Shown here: positions 52,201-57,772 of the stretch, in pieces | How positions within the stretch are numbered: the first letter of the stretch is position 1 | How the letters are laid out: each line of letters begins with the position of its first letter | Source: Murinocardiopsis flavida | GTDB lineage: Bacteria > Actinomycetota > Actinomycetes > Streptosporangiales > Streptosporangiaceae | DNA length: 57,772 nt | Assembly (NCBI RefSeq): GCF_003014485.1 | Contig: NZ_PYGA01000036.1 | Coordinates: forward strand, 1 to 57,772 | Direction of reading: 5' to 3' | Translations under genes and position numbers: made by a program | The notes under the pieces: generated by a model | The model's input: the letters and a program-made list of their open reading frames with translations, nothing else | Told to the model about the DNA's origin: nothing | Database searches by the model: none

Positions 52201-55200
52201 GGGCGGAACCGGCCGAAGTATCGGCCCGGCCCGTGCCGGTGGTGCTGTCCGCGCACAGTGCGCAGGCACTGAGTGCCCAGGCGGAGCGGCTTCGGGGGCA
52301 CCTGGCGGCGAACACCGATGTGCGTCCGGTCGACGCCGCCCTCTCACTTGCGACGACACGTGCGGGACTTGAGCACCGCGCGGCGGTCATCGCCCTCGAC
52401 AGCAGCGACCTGAGCGAAGGTCTGGCAGCGCTCATCGCGGGGGAACCGACCGGAAACCTGGTCGAAGGGACGGCTGGCAGGTCCACGGGAGAAACCGCCT
52501 TCTTGTTCAGTGGTCAGGGTGCGCAGCGGGCGGGAATGGGCCGGGAGTTGGCGGCGGTCTTCCCGGTGTTCGCCGACGCCTTCGACGCGGTGTGCGCGGA
52601 GTTGGACGTCCATTTGGACCGACCCCTGCGGCAGGTCCTCTGGGACGACGGTGACCCGGAGTTGGTCGACCGGACGGATTTCGCGCAGGCGGGGTTGTTC
52701 GCGTTCGAGGTGGCGCTGTTCCGGCTGCTGGAGTCCTGGGGGGTGCGCCCGGACTTCCTCGTAGGGCATTCGGTGGGGGAGTTGGCGGCGGCGCATGCGT
52801 CGGGGGTGTGGTCTCTTTCGGACGCGGCGCGGGTGGTGGCGGCGCGGGGCCGGTTGATGCAGGGCTTGGACTCATCGGGGGCGATGGTCGCGGTGGCCGC
52901 CTCGGAGGAGGAAGTGCGCCCGTTCCTTGTGGCGGGTGTGGATATCGCGGCGGTGAACGGTCCGGAGTCGGTGGTGGTCTCCGGCGCCGAGGACGCCGTG
53001 CTCGGGGTGGCTGCCCGGTTGCGTGAGCTGGGCCGCAAGACCCGGCGATTGCGGGTGTCGCAGGGGTTCCATTCGGTGCTGATGGAGCCGGTGTTGGCCG
53101 AGTTCCGGTCGGTGGTCGAGCAGGTGGCGTTCTCCGAGCCGTCGGTGCCGGTGGTGTCGAACCTTGATGGCGGGATCGCTGCGGAGCTGGGCACGGCGGA
53201 GTACTGGGTGCGGCATGTGCGCGAGGCGGTGCGGTTCGCCGACGGCATCGCGTTCTTGGAGAACCGTGGTGTGTCGCGGTTTGTGGAGGTGGGCCCCGAT
53301 GCGGTGCTGAGCGGGATGGTGGGCACCTGCCTGACCGCCGAAGACAGGGCGGTCGTGGTCCCGGCGCAGCGTTCGGGCCGGGGTGAAGCGGGGGAGGCGG
53401 CCGCTGCTCTGGGCGCGCTGTTCGTCTCCGGCGCTGCGGTGGAATGGGCGGGGTTCTTCGCCGGGTCGGGTGCACGTCGGGTGGACCTGCCCACGTATCC
53501 GTTCCAGCGCCGCCGCTACTGGCCGGACGATCCCGAACCGTCGGCCACGGCCGAAGCGGACCCGGCCGAGGCCGAGTTCTGGCAGGCCGTCGAGCGAGAG
53601 GACGTCGACGGGCTCACGGACGCGCTCGATGTGGACGCCGAGCACCGCGCCGCATTGAGCGCGGCGCTGCCCGCGTTGTCCGAGTGGCACCGGAACCGCC
53701 GCGACCGCGCCACAGCGGACCGGAGCCGCTACCGGATCGAGTGGCGCCCCGTTGCCGAACCCTCCGCGGGTCCGCTGACCGGGCGCTGGGCGGTTGTCGT
53801 CCCCCGGGCACTCGCCGATGACGCGTGCGCCCGCGCGGTGCTCGCCGTCCTCACGGAGAACGGCGCCGATGCCGTGCAGATCGAGGCGGACGCCGACACC
53901 GCCGACCGCGCCATGTTCGCTGACCGGCTGCGCACGGCGTCCGCAGACCGCGGCCTCGCCGGAGTGGTGTCGCTGCTGGCATTCGAGGAGCGGCCGCGTG
54001 CCGATCACCCTTCGGTCCCAGCCGGGCTGGCGGCGGGGCTCGCTCTGGTGCAGGGCATGGCCGACGCCGGTGTCACCGCCCCGCTGTGGGCGGTCACACG
54101 TGGCGCGGTCGCGGCCGGCCCCGGCGACCGTCCCGACTCGCCGCTGCAAGCCCAGACCTGGGGCTTCGGGCGCTCGGTGGCATTGGAACAGCCGGACCAC
54201 TGGGGCGGCCTGGTGGACCTTCCGGCCGGTCCGGCGCCCGGCACCGACGCTCCTGACCGCAGGTCGCTGGAGCTGCTCGCCGCCGCCGTGTCCGGGCGGA
54301 CCGGGGAGGACCAGCTCGCTGTCCGACCGTCCGGCCTGTATACGCGCCGGCTGGTGCGCGCCCGCTCCGAACCCGGGTCGGACGGCGGCGCGTGGCGCCC
54401 TCGCGGCACCGTCCTGGTCACCGGTGGCACCGGCGCGTTGGGCGGGCACATCGCCCGCCGCCTGGCGCGCGGCGGCGCCGAACACCTGCTGCTGGTCGGG
54501 CGCCGCGGCCCCGACGCCCCCGGTGCCGACCGGTTGCGGTCCGAGCTCGCCGGGCATGGCGCCCGGGTGACCATCGCGGCGTGCGACGTCACCGACCCCG
54601 TCGCGCTGGAGCGGCTGCTTTCCGTGGTCCCGGCCGAGTTTCCGCTGACGGCGGTGGTGCACGCCGCCGGGGTCCTGGACGACGGTGTCGCCGACTCGCT
54701 GACGCCCGACCGGTTGGAGTCCGTGCTCGCTCCGAAAGCGGCGGCGGCCCACCGCCTGCACGAGGCAACGCGGGACCGCGATCTCGACGCCTTCGTGCTG
54801 TTCTCCTCGATGGCCGGCGCCATCGGCGGCCCCGGCCAGAGCAACTACGCCGCCGCGAACGCGTTCCTCGAAGCACTGGCCGAGCAGCGTCGCGCCGACG
54901 GGCTGGCCGCGCACGCGATCGCCTGGGGGGCGTGGGCGGGCGACGGTCTGGCAGCGCACGGCGCCGCGGTCGACCGGTTCCGCCGGGACGGCATCCGCGC
55001 GATGCGGCCGGAGACCGCCGTCGACACCTTCCACACCCTCGTCGGAGGCGACGCCGCCGCTGTGGAGGTCGTGGCCGACATCGACTGGGAGCGGTTCGCC
55101 CCGGGGTTCACCGCCACCCGGCCGAGCCCGTTGCTCACCGGGGTCGCCGAAGCGCGGCGGGCGGCGGCGTCCACTGTCGTGGAATCGGGCCGTGCGGGAG

Positions 55201-55721
55201 GCGATGAGCTGCGGGAACGCCTAAGCGGACAGTCGCAGGCCGAGCAGTCCGCGGCGCTGCTCGAACTCGTGGCGAGCCGGGCGGCTGCGGTACTGGGGCA
55301 CCGCGACACCACGGCGGTGCGCACCGGCCGCGCCTTCCGCGAGCTGGGATTCACGTCGCTGATGGCGGTCGAGCTGCGCAACCGGCTGAACGCCGAGACC
55401 GGGCTGGTCCTGCCGCCCGCCCTGGTGTTCGACCACCCGACACCGGAAGCGGTCGCCGAGCACCTGCGCACCGAATTCGGTCTCAGCGGCGATGCCGCCC
55501 CGCTGGCCGACCTCGACCGGCTGGAAGCGTCCCTCTCCGGGCTCCCCGGAACCGGCCTTGCCGACGAGCACAGCGACTCGATCGCCCAACGGCTGGAGGC
55601 GCTGGCGCGCCGGCTGCGGGAACAGCAGCGCGGCACGGCAGCACCGGAGCCCGACGCCGACCTCGAAGAGGCCGGCAGCGACGAGTTCCTGGCCTATCTC
55701 GACAAGAAGTACGGCGAGTGA
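37293..55721 (+). CDS. Modular type I polyketide synthase: loading module plus three extension modules
   Basis: 6142 residues. Loading: KSQ (Gln155 replaces the catalytic Cys in DTAQSSSL; His299, His339 kept), AT (GHSFGE Ser616; HAFH 716), ACP (Ser950). Module 1: KS (Cys1181), AT (Ser1640; QGFH 1737), DH (His1938, Asp2102), KR (GGTGALG 2361, Tyr2503), ACP (Ser2669). Module 2: KS (Cys2903), AT (Ser3351), DH (His3655, Asp3830), KR (Tyr4311), ACP (Ser4473). Module 3: KS (Cys4708), AT (Ser5160), KR (Tyr5852, LDD motif), ACP (Ser6022), no DH. The last 80 residues form a C-terminal docking domain ([11 protein letters not shown]). No ER or thioesterase. The ATG at 37293 starts just before the KS fold; its ribosome site is weak (GGAGG 15 bases away), and an in-frame TTG at 37269 is an alternative. 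Confidence 0.96.
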   Translation: MTDSRPSAPVAVIGLACRLPQAPDPAAFWRLLAEGRDAVGGASEGARLSGVDRFDPGFFGIGPREAAAMDPQQRLMLELSWEALEDARIIPAELPGRTGVFVGAMGDDYAILHDRSGPGAITAHTATGTRRGIIANRVSHVLRLRGPSLTVDTAQSSSLVAVKLACESLRSGESDTAVAGGVSLALLPEGTEVMRRFGALSTSGRCAVFDASADGFVRGEGGAAVILKRLDTALADGDRVHCVIAGSAANNDGGDAGREGGPGMTGMTAPSARAQREVIRAACADAGIAPADVQYVELHGTGTAVGDPIEAAALGDALGRSRPAGDPLPVGSAKTNIGHLEAAAGVAGLVKAALALRERRIPANLHFTRSNPDIPLDELGLRVPTAIADWPHPDRPLVAGVSSFGMGGTNCHLVLTEAPPPVPVPARPEPTRPAVRVWPVSGATPAALRAQAARLADRIGADPAPDLDAVGHSLAATRTGFRERAAIAARDRGAFDAALRALADGRTAPGTARGRPAEGAVAFLFSGQGSQRLGMGRGLYDAHPAFAAAFDEAAAALDPHLDAPLRTAMWAVPGSPHARLLDQTGHTQPALFAVEVALFRLFESWGVRPDLVAGHSFGELAAAHAAGVLSLGDAAALVSARGRLMQALPEGGAMAALEATEGEVRPLLDGRERSVGLAAVNGTAATVVSGAAEHVEDIARSIAATGRRTRRLAVSHAFHSPLMAPVLDGVRAAAERATYHPPRIPVVTGNVGTGNVVTGTPGADTVGDPGVATADYWVDHVLRTVRFADRLDALHAAGARTLLEVGPGRVLTLLAADRLDDPAGAVAALRDDDEAAAVATALAELHVRGVPVDWRAVYGDRARTVDLPSYAFQRERRYWIGDAERPAAPDRHGSAPAPEDADPAPAPAAAPRSGRDLLELVRSGAADVLGHASADTVDPDLAFNDLGFDSISAVELRTRLAAATGLTLPSAVLFDHPTPTALARRLRAELAGDGDTSGAADTAAPADGDPIAIVAMACRYPGGVRSPEDLWRLAAEGTDATSDFPDDRGWDLDRLHGPDPARPGTSATRRGGFLHDAAEFDADFFGISPREALAMDPQQRLLLETAWEAFERAGIDPGSARGSHTGVFIGAMAQDYTPQLHHPAPGLEGHLLTGSTVSVASGRIAYTLGLEGPALTVDTACSSSLVALHLAAQALRNGECTMALAGGAAVMANPGMFLEFSRQGGLSADGRCKSFAAAADGTGWSEGAGLLLVERLSDARRNGHPILAVVRGSAVNQDGASNGLTAPNGPSQQRVIRRALESAGLVPGDVDAVEAHGTGTRLGDPIEAEALLATYGKGRPEGRPLWLGSVKSNLGHTQAAAGVGGVIKSVLAMRHGMLPKTLHVDEPSPHVDWSAGGVELLREHTPWPESGRPRRVGVSSFGISGTNAHVVLEEAPAEEAADAVAEGDPVSVVERSAGSREPGPLPLVVSAKSAAALGERAADLLARVDAGADDPRDIAFSSAVSRAALAERAVVVGGDRAELRAGLAAFAEGSSSPGVFWGRARQGSTAFVFSGQGAQRVGMGRELAAVFPVFADSFDAVCAELDGHLDRPLKDVVWGGDPGLVDRTDFAQAGLFAFEVALFRLLESWGVRPDFLVGHSVGELAAAHASGVWSLSDAARVVAARGRLMQGLASSGAMVAVAASEEEVRPFLAAGVDIAAVNGPESVVVSGAEDAVLGVASRLSGRGFKTRRLRVSQGFHSVLMDPVMAEFRRVVAQVDSAEPVIPVVSNLDGGIAAELGTAEYWVRHVREAVRFADGVASLENRGVSRFVEVGPDAVLSGMVGACLTAEDTAVIIPAQRSGRGEAVSAVSALGALFADGVGVDWAGFFAGSGARRVDLPTYPFQRRRYWLDSSPALAEGGTAADHPWLTGVVELGGDEGRVFTGRVSRAGTPWLSDHRVMGAVLLPGVAIAGLATHIGRAIGAERIAELTLEAPLVLPDKGTVALQVQVRPDGGDGGHTLTLYSRLDGSDEPWARNATGLLSPAADDAGHGIGEWPPAGAEPLPLDDSYRRLADLGYDYGPAFQGLSAAWRLGDELYAEVEAAPENDGGADRFDLHPCLMDPVLHPVVLGLVGAVRPGLLPFSFTGMSLYAAPSGRLRARIVPVAEDRVSLTLADSEGAPVADVDSVVLSQADADRFTARDDSMYTVEWTRLPAVAGAPAAAEVVRVDGGEGSPPQRAHRATHQALELIQERIAAEPPSGSAPLVVRTQGAVAAVPGDPAADPAAAAVWGLVRTAQREHPGSFVLLDTEAAAADEPTDGTDEAAAAALATAIELGEPQLAVRGGGYFAPRLTRLRDTAAEETAGGAAPRPLDSGTVLITGGTGALGALLARHLVTEHGVGSLLLTSRKGPDAVGAARLVEELSGLGAEVRIAACDAADEDALRHALSLVPEDHPLSAVVHAAGVIEDGTVARMTGDQLAAVLRPKADAAWHLHRLTEREDLAAFVVFSSIVGVLGNAGQANYAAGNAFLDALAQQRRAAGLPATALAWGLWAESGGITGHLDQADLARLDRAGLSPLSTGEGLALFDAALGTGRAHLVPARLNAAALRGSAESGELPAILRSVIPERTRRPVRAATADWARRVADAPEADRLPIVLDLLRGAVAELLGHGDPATVDTDRTFKELGSDSLTAVELRNRVKAATGLRLPATMVFDHPTPSALARFIVDGLQESGPAPKRAVRAPAAAAPADEPIAIVGMACRYPGGVRSPEDLWRLVSSGADAIGPFPDDRGWNVDTLYDPDPDATGHSYTREGGFLYGAGEFDAEFFGISPREALATDPQQRLLLETAWEAFERAGIDPESVRASATGVFTGSMYHDYAGRMAKAPDGFEGYMLAGNQASVVSGRVAYAFGLEGPAVTVDTACSSSLVALHLAAQALRSGECDLALAGGVTVMATPSTFVEFSRQGGLSADGRCKSFAAAADGTGWSEGAGLLLVERLSDARRNGHRVLAVVRGSAVNQDGASNGLTAPNGPSQQRVIRRALESAGLSAGDVDAVEAHGTGTRLGDPIEAEALLATYGRDRSATRPLWLGSVKSNLGHTQAAAGVGGVIKSVLAMQNGMLPKTLHVDEPSPHVDWSAGGVELLREHTPWPESGRVRRVGVSSFGISGTNAHVVLEQAQPEDAVMGEEEPTTPAPLPLVVSAKSAAALGERAADLLTHMDVRGYEPRDVAFSSALTRAALAERAVVVGGDRAELRAGLAAVAEGSSGPGVFWGRARSQGRTAFVFSGQGAQRAGMGRELAAVFPVFANAFDAVCAALDGHLDRPLKDVVWGGDPGLVDRTDFAQAGLFAFEVALFRLLESWGVRPDFLVGHSVGELAAAHVAGVWSLSDAVRVVAARGRLMQGLGSAGAMVAVAASEDVVRSHLSAGVDIAAVNGPESVVVSGAEDAVLGVAERLSGLGFKTRRLRVSQGFHSVLMEPVLAEFRRVVEQVAFAEPVIPVVSNLDGGIAAELGTAEYWVRHVREAVRFADGIASLENRGVSRFVEVGPDAVLSGMVGTCLTEGGGREAVVVPAQRSGRGEAVSAVAALGALFADGVGVDWAGFFADSGVRRVDLPTYPFQRRRYWLDAPVVAGDVGDIGQESAEHPLLDAVIALPGTDGAVFTGRIAAETQPWLADHAVQGAVLLPGTGFVELAIRAGDEFGSSVLEELTLEAPLLLPEQGGVAVRVEVGAADDSDRRSLAVYSRFEGAHDDRDWTRHASGLLGAADTADTADTADTAGPSDLSDWPPRGAAPVDLDGWYDELAARGYDYGPIFQALRAAWRRDGDVYAEVALPEEARADAERFGVHPALLDAALHTIGLLHEDRPTGGTPLPFAWTGVTLHAAGASSVRLRISATAPDTVSLAVADSAGAPVATVESMVTRPVSGAQLTEARGDAAAGSMYRLDWIPELGADNGGVDSDADTRDWAVLGGDPFGEFGGAAAYADLAALGAAVDGGTPMPGTVVLPCGPVDGSVPAAVHTAVLRVLDALRGWLADDRFTASRMVVATRGAVAAAPDEDVLDLAHAPVWGLVRAAQAESPDRFRLLDLDPSGTSDPSGPPGTTGTPGAAGSSAIAALALSLDEPELAIRGGEIRAPRLASAAVPATGTAAAPSAPSAPAGEDRGGRDDREGPGVDPVGAVPGWDPDGTVLITGATGTLGRVVARHLVRRGVRRLLLVGRRGADAPGAAGLRDELAAAGAEVAFAACDTSDRDAVAAMLGGVPDAHPLTAVVHAAGVMDNGVLTELSADQVDRVLRPKVDAAWHLHELTAGTDLAAFVLFSSTGGLLLGAGQANYAAANVFLDALAHRRRALGLPATSLAWGLWEESGDIVDVGRLRRLGMPPLPTSEALVLLDAALEMRDPALVPIRFDTAALRARGDGVPALLRALAPVRARRKAAGASTAAGDSPMRNLAALTPDDRARRLLDMVRTRLAAVLGHADPGAIDPDRAFKDLGFDSLAAVEFRNLVNADAGLRLPATLAFDHPTAAAVAAHLDEELFGADESAVPAGVPPAGAPAADTDAIAIVGMACRYPGGVRSPEDFWDLMTAGTDAIGAFPGDRGWDLGGLYDPDPERTGHSYTRQGGFLYDAGEFDADFFGISPREALAMDPQQRLLLETAWEAFEDAGVDPGSARGSRTGVFAGVMYDDYGTRIAQASDDLEGFLVSGSAGSVASGRIAYTLGLEGPAVTVDTACSSSLVALHLAAQALRSGECDLALAGGVTVLATPAVFLEFSRQRVLSPDGRCKAFGASADGTGWSEGAGLLLVERLSDARRNGHPILAVVRGSAVNQDGASNGLTAPNGPSQQRVIRRALESAGLVPGDVDAVEAHGTGTRLGDPIEAQALLATYGQGRPQDRPLRLGSVKSNIGHAQAAAGVGGVIKSVLAMRHGMLPKTLHADEPSPHVDWSAGGVELLREHTPWPESGRVRRIGVSSFGISGTNAHVVLEQAQPEEDAAGAEPAEVSARPVPVVLSAHSAQALSAQAERLRGHLAANTDVRPVDAALSLATTRAGLEHRAAVIALDSSDLSEGLAALIAGEPTGNLVEGTAGRSTGETAFLFSGQGAQRAGMGRELAAVFPVFADAFDAVCAELDVHLDRPLRQVLWDDGDPELVDRTDFAQAGLFAFEVALFRLLESWGVRPDFLVGHSVGELAAAHASGVWSLSDAARVVAARGRLMQGLDSSGAMVAVAASEEEVRPFLVAGVDIAAVNGPESVVVSGAEDAVLGVAARLRELGRKTRRLRVSQGFHSVLMEPVLAEFRSVVEQVAFSEPSVPVVSNLDGGIAAELGTAEYWVRHVREAVRFADGIAFLENRGVSRFVEVGPDAVLSGMVGTCLTAEDRAVVVPAQRSGRGEAGEAAAALGALFVSGAAVEWAGFFAGSGARRVDLPTYPFQRRRYWPDDPEPSATAEADPAEAEFWQAVEREDVDGLTDALDVDAEHRAALSAALPALSEWHRNRRDRATADRSRYRIEWRPVAEPSAGPLTGRWAVVVPRALADDACARAVLAVLTENGADAVQIEADADTADRAMFADRLRTASADRGLAGVVSLLAFEERPRADHPSVPAGLAAGLALVQGMADAGVTAPLWAVTRGAVAAGPGDRPDSPLQAQTWGFGRSVALEQPDHWGGLVDLPAGPAPGTDAPDRRSLELLAAAVSGRTGEDQLAVRPSGLYTRRLVRARSEPGSDGGAWRPRGTVLVTGGTGALGGHIARRLARGGAEHLLLVGRRGPDAPGADRLRSELAGHGARVTIAACDVTDPVALERLLSVVPAEFPLTAVVHAAGVLDDGVADSLTPDRLESVLAPKAAAAHRLHEATRDRDLDAFVLFSSMAGAIGGPGQSNYAAANAFLEALAEQRRADGLAAHAIAWGAWAGDGLAAHGAAVDRFRRDGIRAMRPETAVDTFHTLVGGDAAAVEVVADIDWERFAPGFTATRPSPLLTGVAEARRAAASTVVESGRAGGDELRERLSGQSQAEQSAALLELVASRAAAVLGHRDTTAVRTGRAFRELGFTSLMAVELRNRLNAETGLVLPPALVFDHPTPEAVAEHLRTEFGLSGDAAPLADLDRLEASLSGLPGTGLADEHSDSIAQRLEALARRLREQQRGTAAPEPDADLEEAGSDEFLAYLDKKYGE
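40315..45420 (+). other. PKS module 1: KS-AT-DH-KR-ACP
   Basis: The KS has DTACSSSL. The AT has GHSVGE and QGFH, predicting malonyl. The DH has [11 protein letters not shown] and YDYGPAF; its second motif is the variant [10 protein letters not shown] but keeps Asp and His. The KR has GGTGALG, IED at the LDD position (B-type) and SSIVG...QANY. Predicted outcome: a C2 unit with an alpha-beta double bond. Confidence 0.88.
42111..42309 (+). repeat. 199-bp AT segment identical to 52671-52869
   Basis: The AT-coding segment of module 1 around the GHSVGE motif is base-for-base identical to that of module 3, with a sharp drop to ordinary similarity on both sides. The 104 bases from 42102 also recur exactly at 57669-57772 in the second PKS protein. 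Confidence 0.9.
45483..50840 (+). other. PKS module 2: KS-AT-DH-KR-ACP
   Basis: The AT has GHSVGE and QGFH (malonyl). The DH has [11 protein letters not shown] and the canonical [10 protein letters not shown]. The KR cofactor motif is GATGTLG, with MDN where B-type ketoreductases have LDD. All three catalytic KR residues are present. A (Ala-Asp-Thr) repeat sits in the DH. Predicted outcome: a second, conjugated double bond. Confidence 0.88.
48521..48560 (+). repeat. 9-bp tandem repeat inside the module 2 DH
   Basis: The nonamer GCCGACACC is repeated about four times in frame and encodes (Ala-Asp-Thr)n between two DH strands. The matching loop in the module 1 DH lacks it, so it is probably a slippage product in a tolerant surface loop. 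Confidence 0.75.
50900..55480 (+). other. PKS module 3: KS-AT-KR-ACP
   Basis: The KS has DTACSSSL. The AT has GHSVGE and QGFH (malonyl). There is no DH; the AT is followed by a KR structural linker ([18 protein letters not shown]). The KR has GGTGALG and LDD, a B-type pattern predicting a D-configured hydroxyl. The ACP serine motif is GFTS instead of GFDS. Predicted outcome: a 3-hydroxyacyl chain passed on through the docking domain. Confidence 0.88.
52671..52869 (+). repeat. 199-bp AT segment identical to 42111-42309
   Basis: This is the module 3 partner of the identical pair. Synonymous sites are also identical, which points to recent duplication or gene conversion rather than selection on protein sequence. 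Confidence 0.9.
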
Positions 55722-55775
55722 CCGCCCCGAGAGCCTGAATCCCCCTCCCGACGACCCGGACCGGGTGATCCCACC

Positions 55776-57772
55776 ATGGTGAACGAAGAGAAACTGCTGC
55801 ACTACCTCAAGCGGGTCACCGCCGACCTCGACCGCGCCGAGGAGCGGCTCCGCACCGTAACGGAGAAGGCGGCGGAACCGATCGCGATCGTCGGCATCGG
55901 CTGCCGTTTCCCCGGCGGTGTGGCGTCCCGTGGGGATCTGTGGCGGCTCCTTGAGGGTGGCCGCGACGCTCTCTCACCGTTCCCGGAGGACCGCGGCTGG
56001 GACCTGGACGGGTTGTTCGACCCCGACCCGTCGCGCCCCGGCACCGCCTACGTCGGCCAGGGCGGCTTTCTGGACGAGCCGGGCGGGTTCGACGCGGACT
56101 TCTTCGGCATCTCGCCGCGTGAGGCGCTGGCCATGGACCCGCAGCAGCGGTTGCTGCTGGAGACCGCGTGGGAGGCGTTCGAGGACGCCGGGGTCGACCC
56201 GGGTTCGGCGCGCGGTTCGCGCACGGGTGTGTTCGTGGGGACCAACGGACAGGACTACGCGGTGCTGGCCGCCAACGGCCCGGACGAACTGGAGGGCTAC
56301 GCCGGTACCGGGAACGCGGCCAGCGTGGTGTCCGGCCGGGTGGCGTACGCCTTCGGTCTGGAGGGTCCGGCGGTGACGGTGGACACCGCGTGTTCGTCCT
56401 CGCTTGTGGCGCTGCACCTGGCGGTGCGGGCGCTGCGGGAGGGGGAATGCTCGTTGGCGGTCGCCGGGGGTGTGACGGTCATGGCCACACCGGGGACCTT
56501 CGTGGAGTTCTCCCGCCAGCGCGGGCTCGCGGCCGACGGCCGATGCAAGGCGTTCGCGGCGGCCGCGGACGGGACCGGTTGGGGCGAAGGCGTCGGGCTG
56601 CTCCTGGTGGAGCGGTTGTCCGATGCCCGCCGGAACGGGCACCGGGTGTTGGCGGTGGTGCGCGGCTCGGCGGTGAACCAGGACGGCGCGAGCAACGGTC
56701 TGACCGCGCCGAACGGGCCGTCGCAGCAGCGGGTGATCCGGCAGGCGCTGGAGAACGCCGGGCTGGTTCCGGGCGATGTTGACGCGGTGGAGGCGCACGG
56801 CACCGGGACCCGGTTGGGCGACCCCATCGAGGCCGACGCCCTGCTCTCCACCTATGGAAAGGCGCGCCCCGAAGGTCGTCCGTTGTGGCTCGGGTCGGTG
56901 AAGTCCAACGTCGGGCACACGCAGGCCGCGGCGGGCGTGGCGGGCGTGATCAAGATGGTGCAGGCGATGCGGCACGGCGCCCTGCCGAAGACGCTGCACG
57001 CGGACGAGCCGACCCCGCACGTGGACTGGTCGGCGGGCACGGTCCGGCTGCTCACCGAGGCGCGGAAGTGGCCGGTCGGTGGCGACCGGCCACGCCGGGC
57101 CGGCGTGTCGTCGTTCGGTATCAGCGGCACCAACGCGCACGTGGTGCTGGAGGAGGCGCCCGCCGACGAGGCGGCGGAAGCGGTTCCGGCAGGGACGCCG
57201 GATTCGACGGCCGAGCGGAGTGCGGGTTCGCGCGAGCCGGGCCCGCTGCCGTGGGTGGTGTCGGCGCGGACGCCTGCGGCGCTGCGCGCCCAGGCCGATC
57301 GCCTGCGGGCCTACGTGGAGGAGCGCCCCGACCTGCGTGCTGAGGATGCCGGGGCGGCGTTGGCCCTGTCGCGGGCCGCTCTTGCGGAGCGTGCGGTGGT
57401 GGTGGGCGGCGACCGTGCGGAGTTGGTGGCGGCGCTGGGCGCCCTGGCGCGGGGGGAGGACGCCCCGGGTGTGGTGCGGGGGAGCGCGTCTGCCGGTCGG
57501 TGCGCGTTCGTGTTCAGTGGTCAGGGTGCGCAGCGGGTGGGGATGGGCCGGGAGTTGGCGGCGGTGTTCCCGGTGTTCGCCGACGCCTTCGACGCGGTGT
57601 GCGCGGAGTTGGACGGTCATTTGGACCGGCCGTTGCGGCAGGTCCTCTGGGACGACGGTGACCCGGGCTTGGTGGATCGGACGGATTTCGCGCAGGCGGG
57701 GTTGTTCGCGTTCGAGGTGGCGCTGTTCCGGCTGCTGGAGTCCTGGGGGGTGCGCCCGGACTTCCTCGTAGG
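55776..57772 (+). CDS. Modular type I polyketide synthase, next protein (partial, runs off window)
   Basis: The first 665 codons are present, 54 bases after the previous PKS stop. The N-terminus is a coiled-coil docking helix ([23 protein letters not shown]) that would receive the C-terminal docking domain of the first protein. A complete KS follows, with Cys206 in [15 protein letters not shown] and [12 protein letters not shown]. The AT begins ([12 protein letters not shown]) and the window ends within FLVG, immediately before its catalytic GHSxG. It therefore continues assembly as module 4. The final 104 bases are identical to the matching part of module 1. Confidence 0.95.
   Translation, partial: MVNEEKLLHYLKRVTADLDRAEERLRTVTEKAAEPIAIVGIGCRFPGGVASRGDLWRLLEGGRDALSPFPEDRGWDLDGLFDPDPSRPGTAYVGQGGFLDEPGGFDADFFGISPREALAMDPQQRLLLETAWEAFEDAGVDPGSARGSRTGVFVGTNGQDYAVLAANGPDELEGYAGTGNAASVVSGRVAYAFGLEGPAVTVDTACSSSLVALHLAVRALREGECSLAVAGGVTVMATPGTFVEFSRQRGLAADGRCKAFAAAADGTGWGEGVGLLLVERLSDARRNGHRVLAVVRGSAVNQDGASNGLTAPNGPSQQRVIRQALENAGLVPGDVDAVEAHGTGTRLGDPIEADALLSTYGKARPEGRPLWLGSVKSNVGHTQAAAGVAGVIKMVQAMRHGALPKTLHADEPTPHVDWSAGTVRLLTEARKWPVGGDRPRRAGVSSFGISGTNAHVVLEEAPADEAAEAVPAGTPDSTAERSAGSREPGPLPWVVSARTPAALRAQADRLRAYVEERPDLRAEDAGAALALSRAALAERAVVVGGDRAELVAALGALARGEDAPGVVRGSASAGRCAFVFSGQGAQRVGMGRELAAVFPVFADAFDAVCAELDGHLDRPLRQVLWDDGDPGLVDRTDFAQAGLFAFEVALFRLLESWGVRPDFLV

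Noticed and set aside
54336-54343. TGTATACG within the PKS resembling the GntR operator
   Set aside because: Only the first part of the motif matches, and it lies deep inside the module 3 coding sequence with no gene start nearby.

Overview
The window is chromosomal DNA of a high-GC actinomycete. The evidence is the GC-rich sequence with G/C-ending codons, actinobacterial-type SucD, single-chain acyl-CoA carboxylase, OFA transporter and modular type I PKS. Nocardiopsis-like relatives seem plausible, but the genus cannot be fixed from sequence alone. No rRNA, tRNA, CRISPR array, insertion sequence or prophage was seen.

Left region (1-16300) is dominated by CoA-ester metabolism of small carboxylic acids. 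It opens with the end of sucC, sucD, and an aldehyde dehydrogenase overlapping sucD by 4 bases. A ketopantoate-reductase-like gene and a GntR regulator are divergent. A minus-strand block encodes an OFA transporter, a ThDP 2-hydroxyacyl-CoA lyase/oxalyl-CoA decarboxylase-type enzyme, a formyl-CoA transferase (frc), an ADP-forming acyl-CoA synthetase, an Nramp-fold transporter lacking metal motifs with a coupled small membrane protein, and TerC. A 16-bp motif centred on TGTATACAGTAT occurs before the OFA gene, before the lyase operon, between gntR and the reductase, and once as an orphan, so I infer one GntR regulon. The likely chemistry is CoA activation of a 2-hydroxy acid (or oxalate), cleavage releasing formyl-CoA, and CoA recycling by Frc. 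A DUF523 protein and a cytochrome P450 follow.

Middle region (18000-30000): a TctABC tripartite carboxylate transporter (minus strand) diverges from a LysR regulator, followed by D-glucarate dehydratase and L-talarate/galactarate dehydratase. This is an aldarate uptake and dehydration island, and its two regulatory intervals share a near-palindrome. Then come an amidohydrolase divergent from a TetR repressor (20-bp perfect palindrome between them), a PadR-GyrI-like pair (another 20-bp palindrome) and an aromatic-amino-acid-type permease.

Right region (30100-57772): a 1836-residue carboxylase with the eukaryote-like order BC-BCCP-central-CT, an acyl-CoA delta-9-type desaturase, and a modular type I PKS. 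The first PKS protein (6142 aa) has a KSQ-AT-ACP loading module, two KS-AT-DH-KR-ACP modules and one KS-AT-KR-ACP module. The second begins with a docking helix and runs off the window in its first AT. All AT motifs point to malonyl-CoA. If collinear, the predicted intermediate leaving the first protein is a 3-hydroxyocta-4,6-dienoyl chain. The carboxylase next door could supply malonyl-CoA, though it may equally be a housekeeping enzyme.

Several genes are followed by short degenerate tandem arrays (17-20 bp units) that differ in sequence from place to place.
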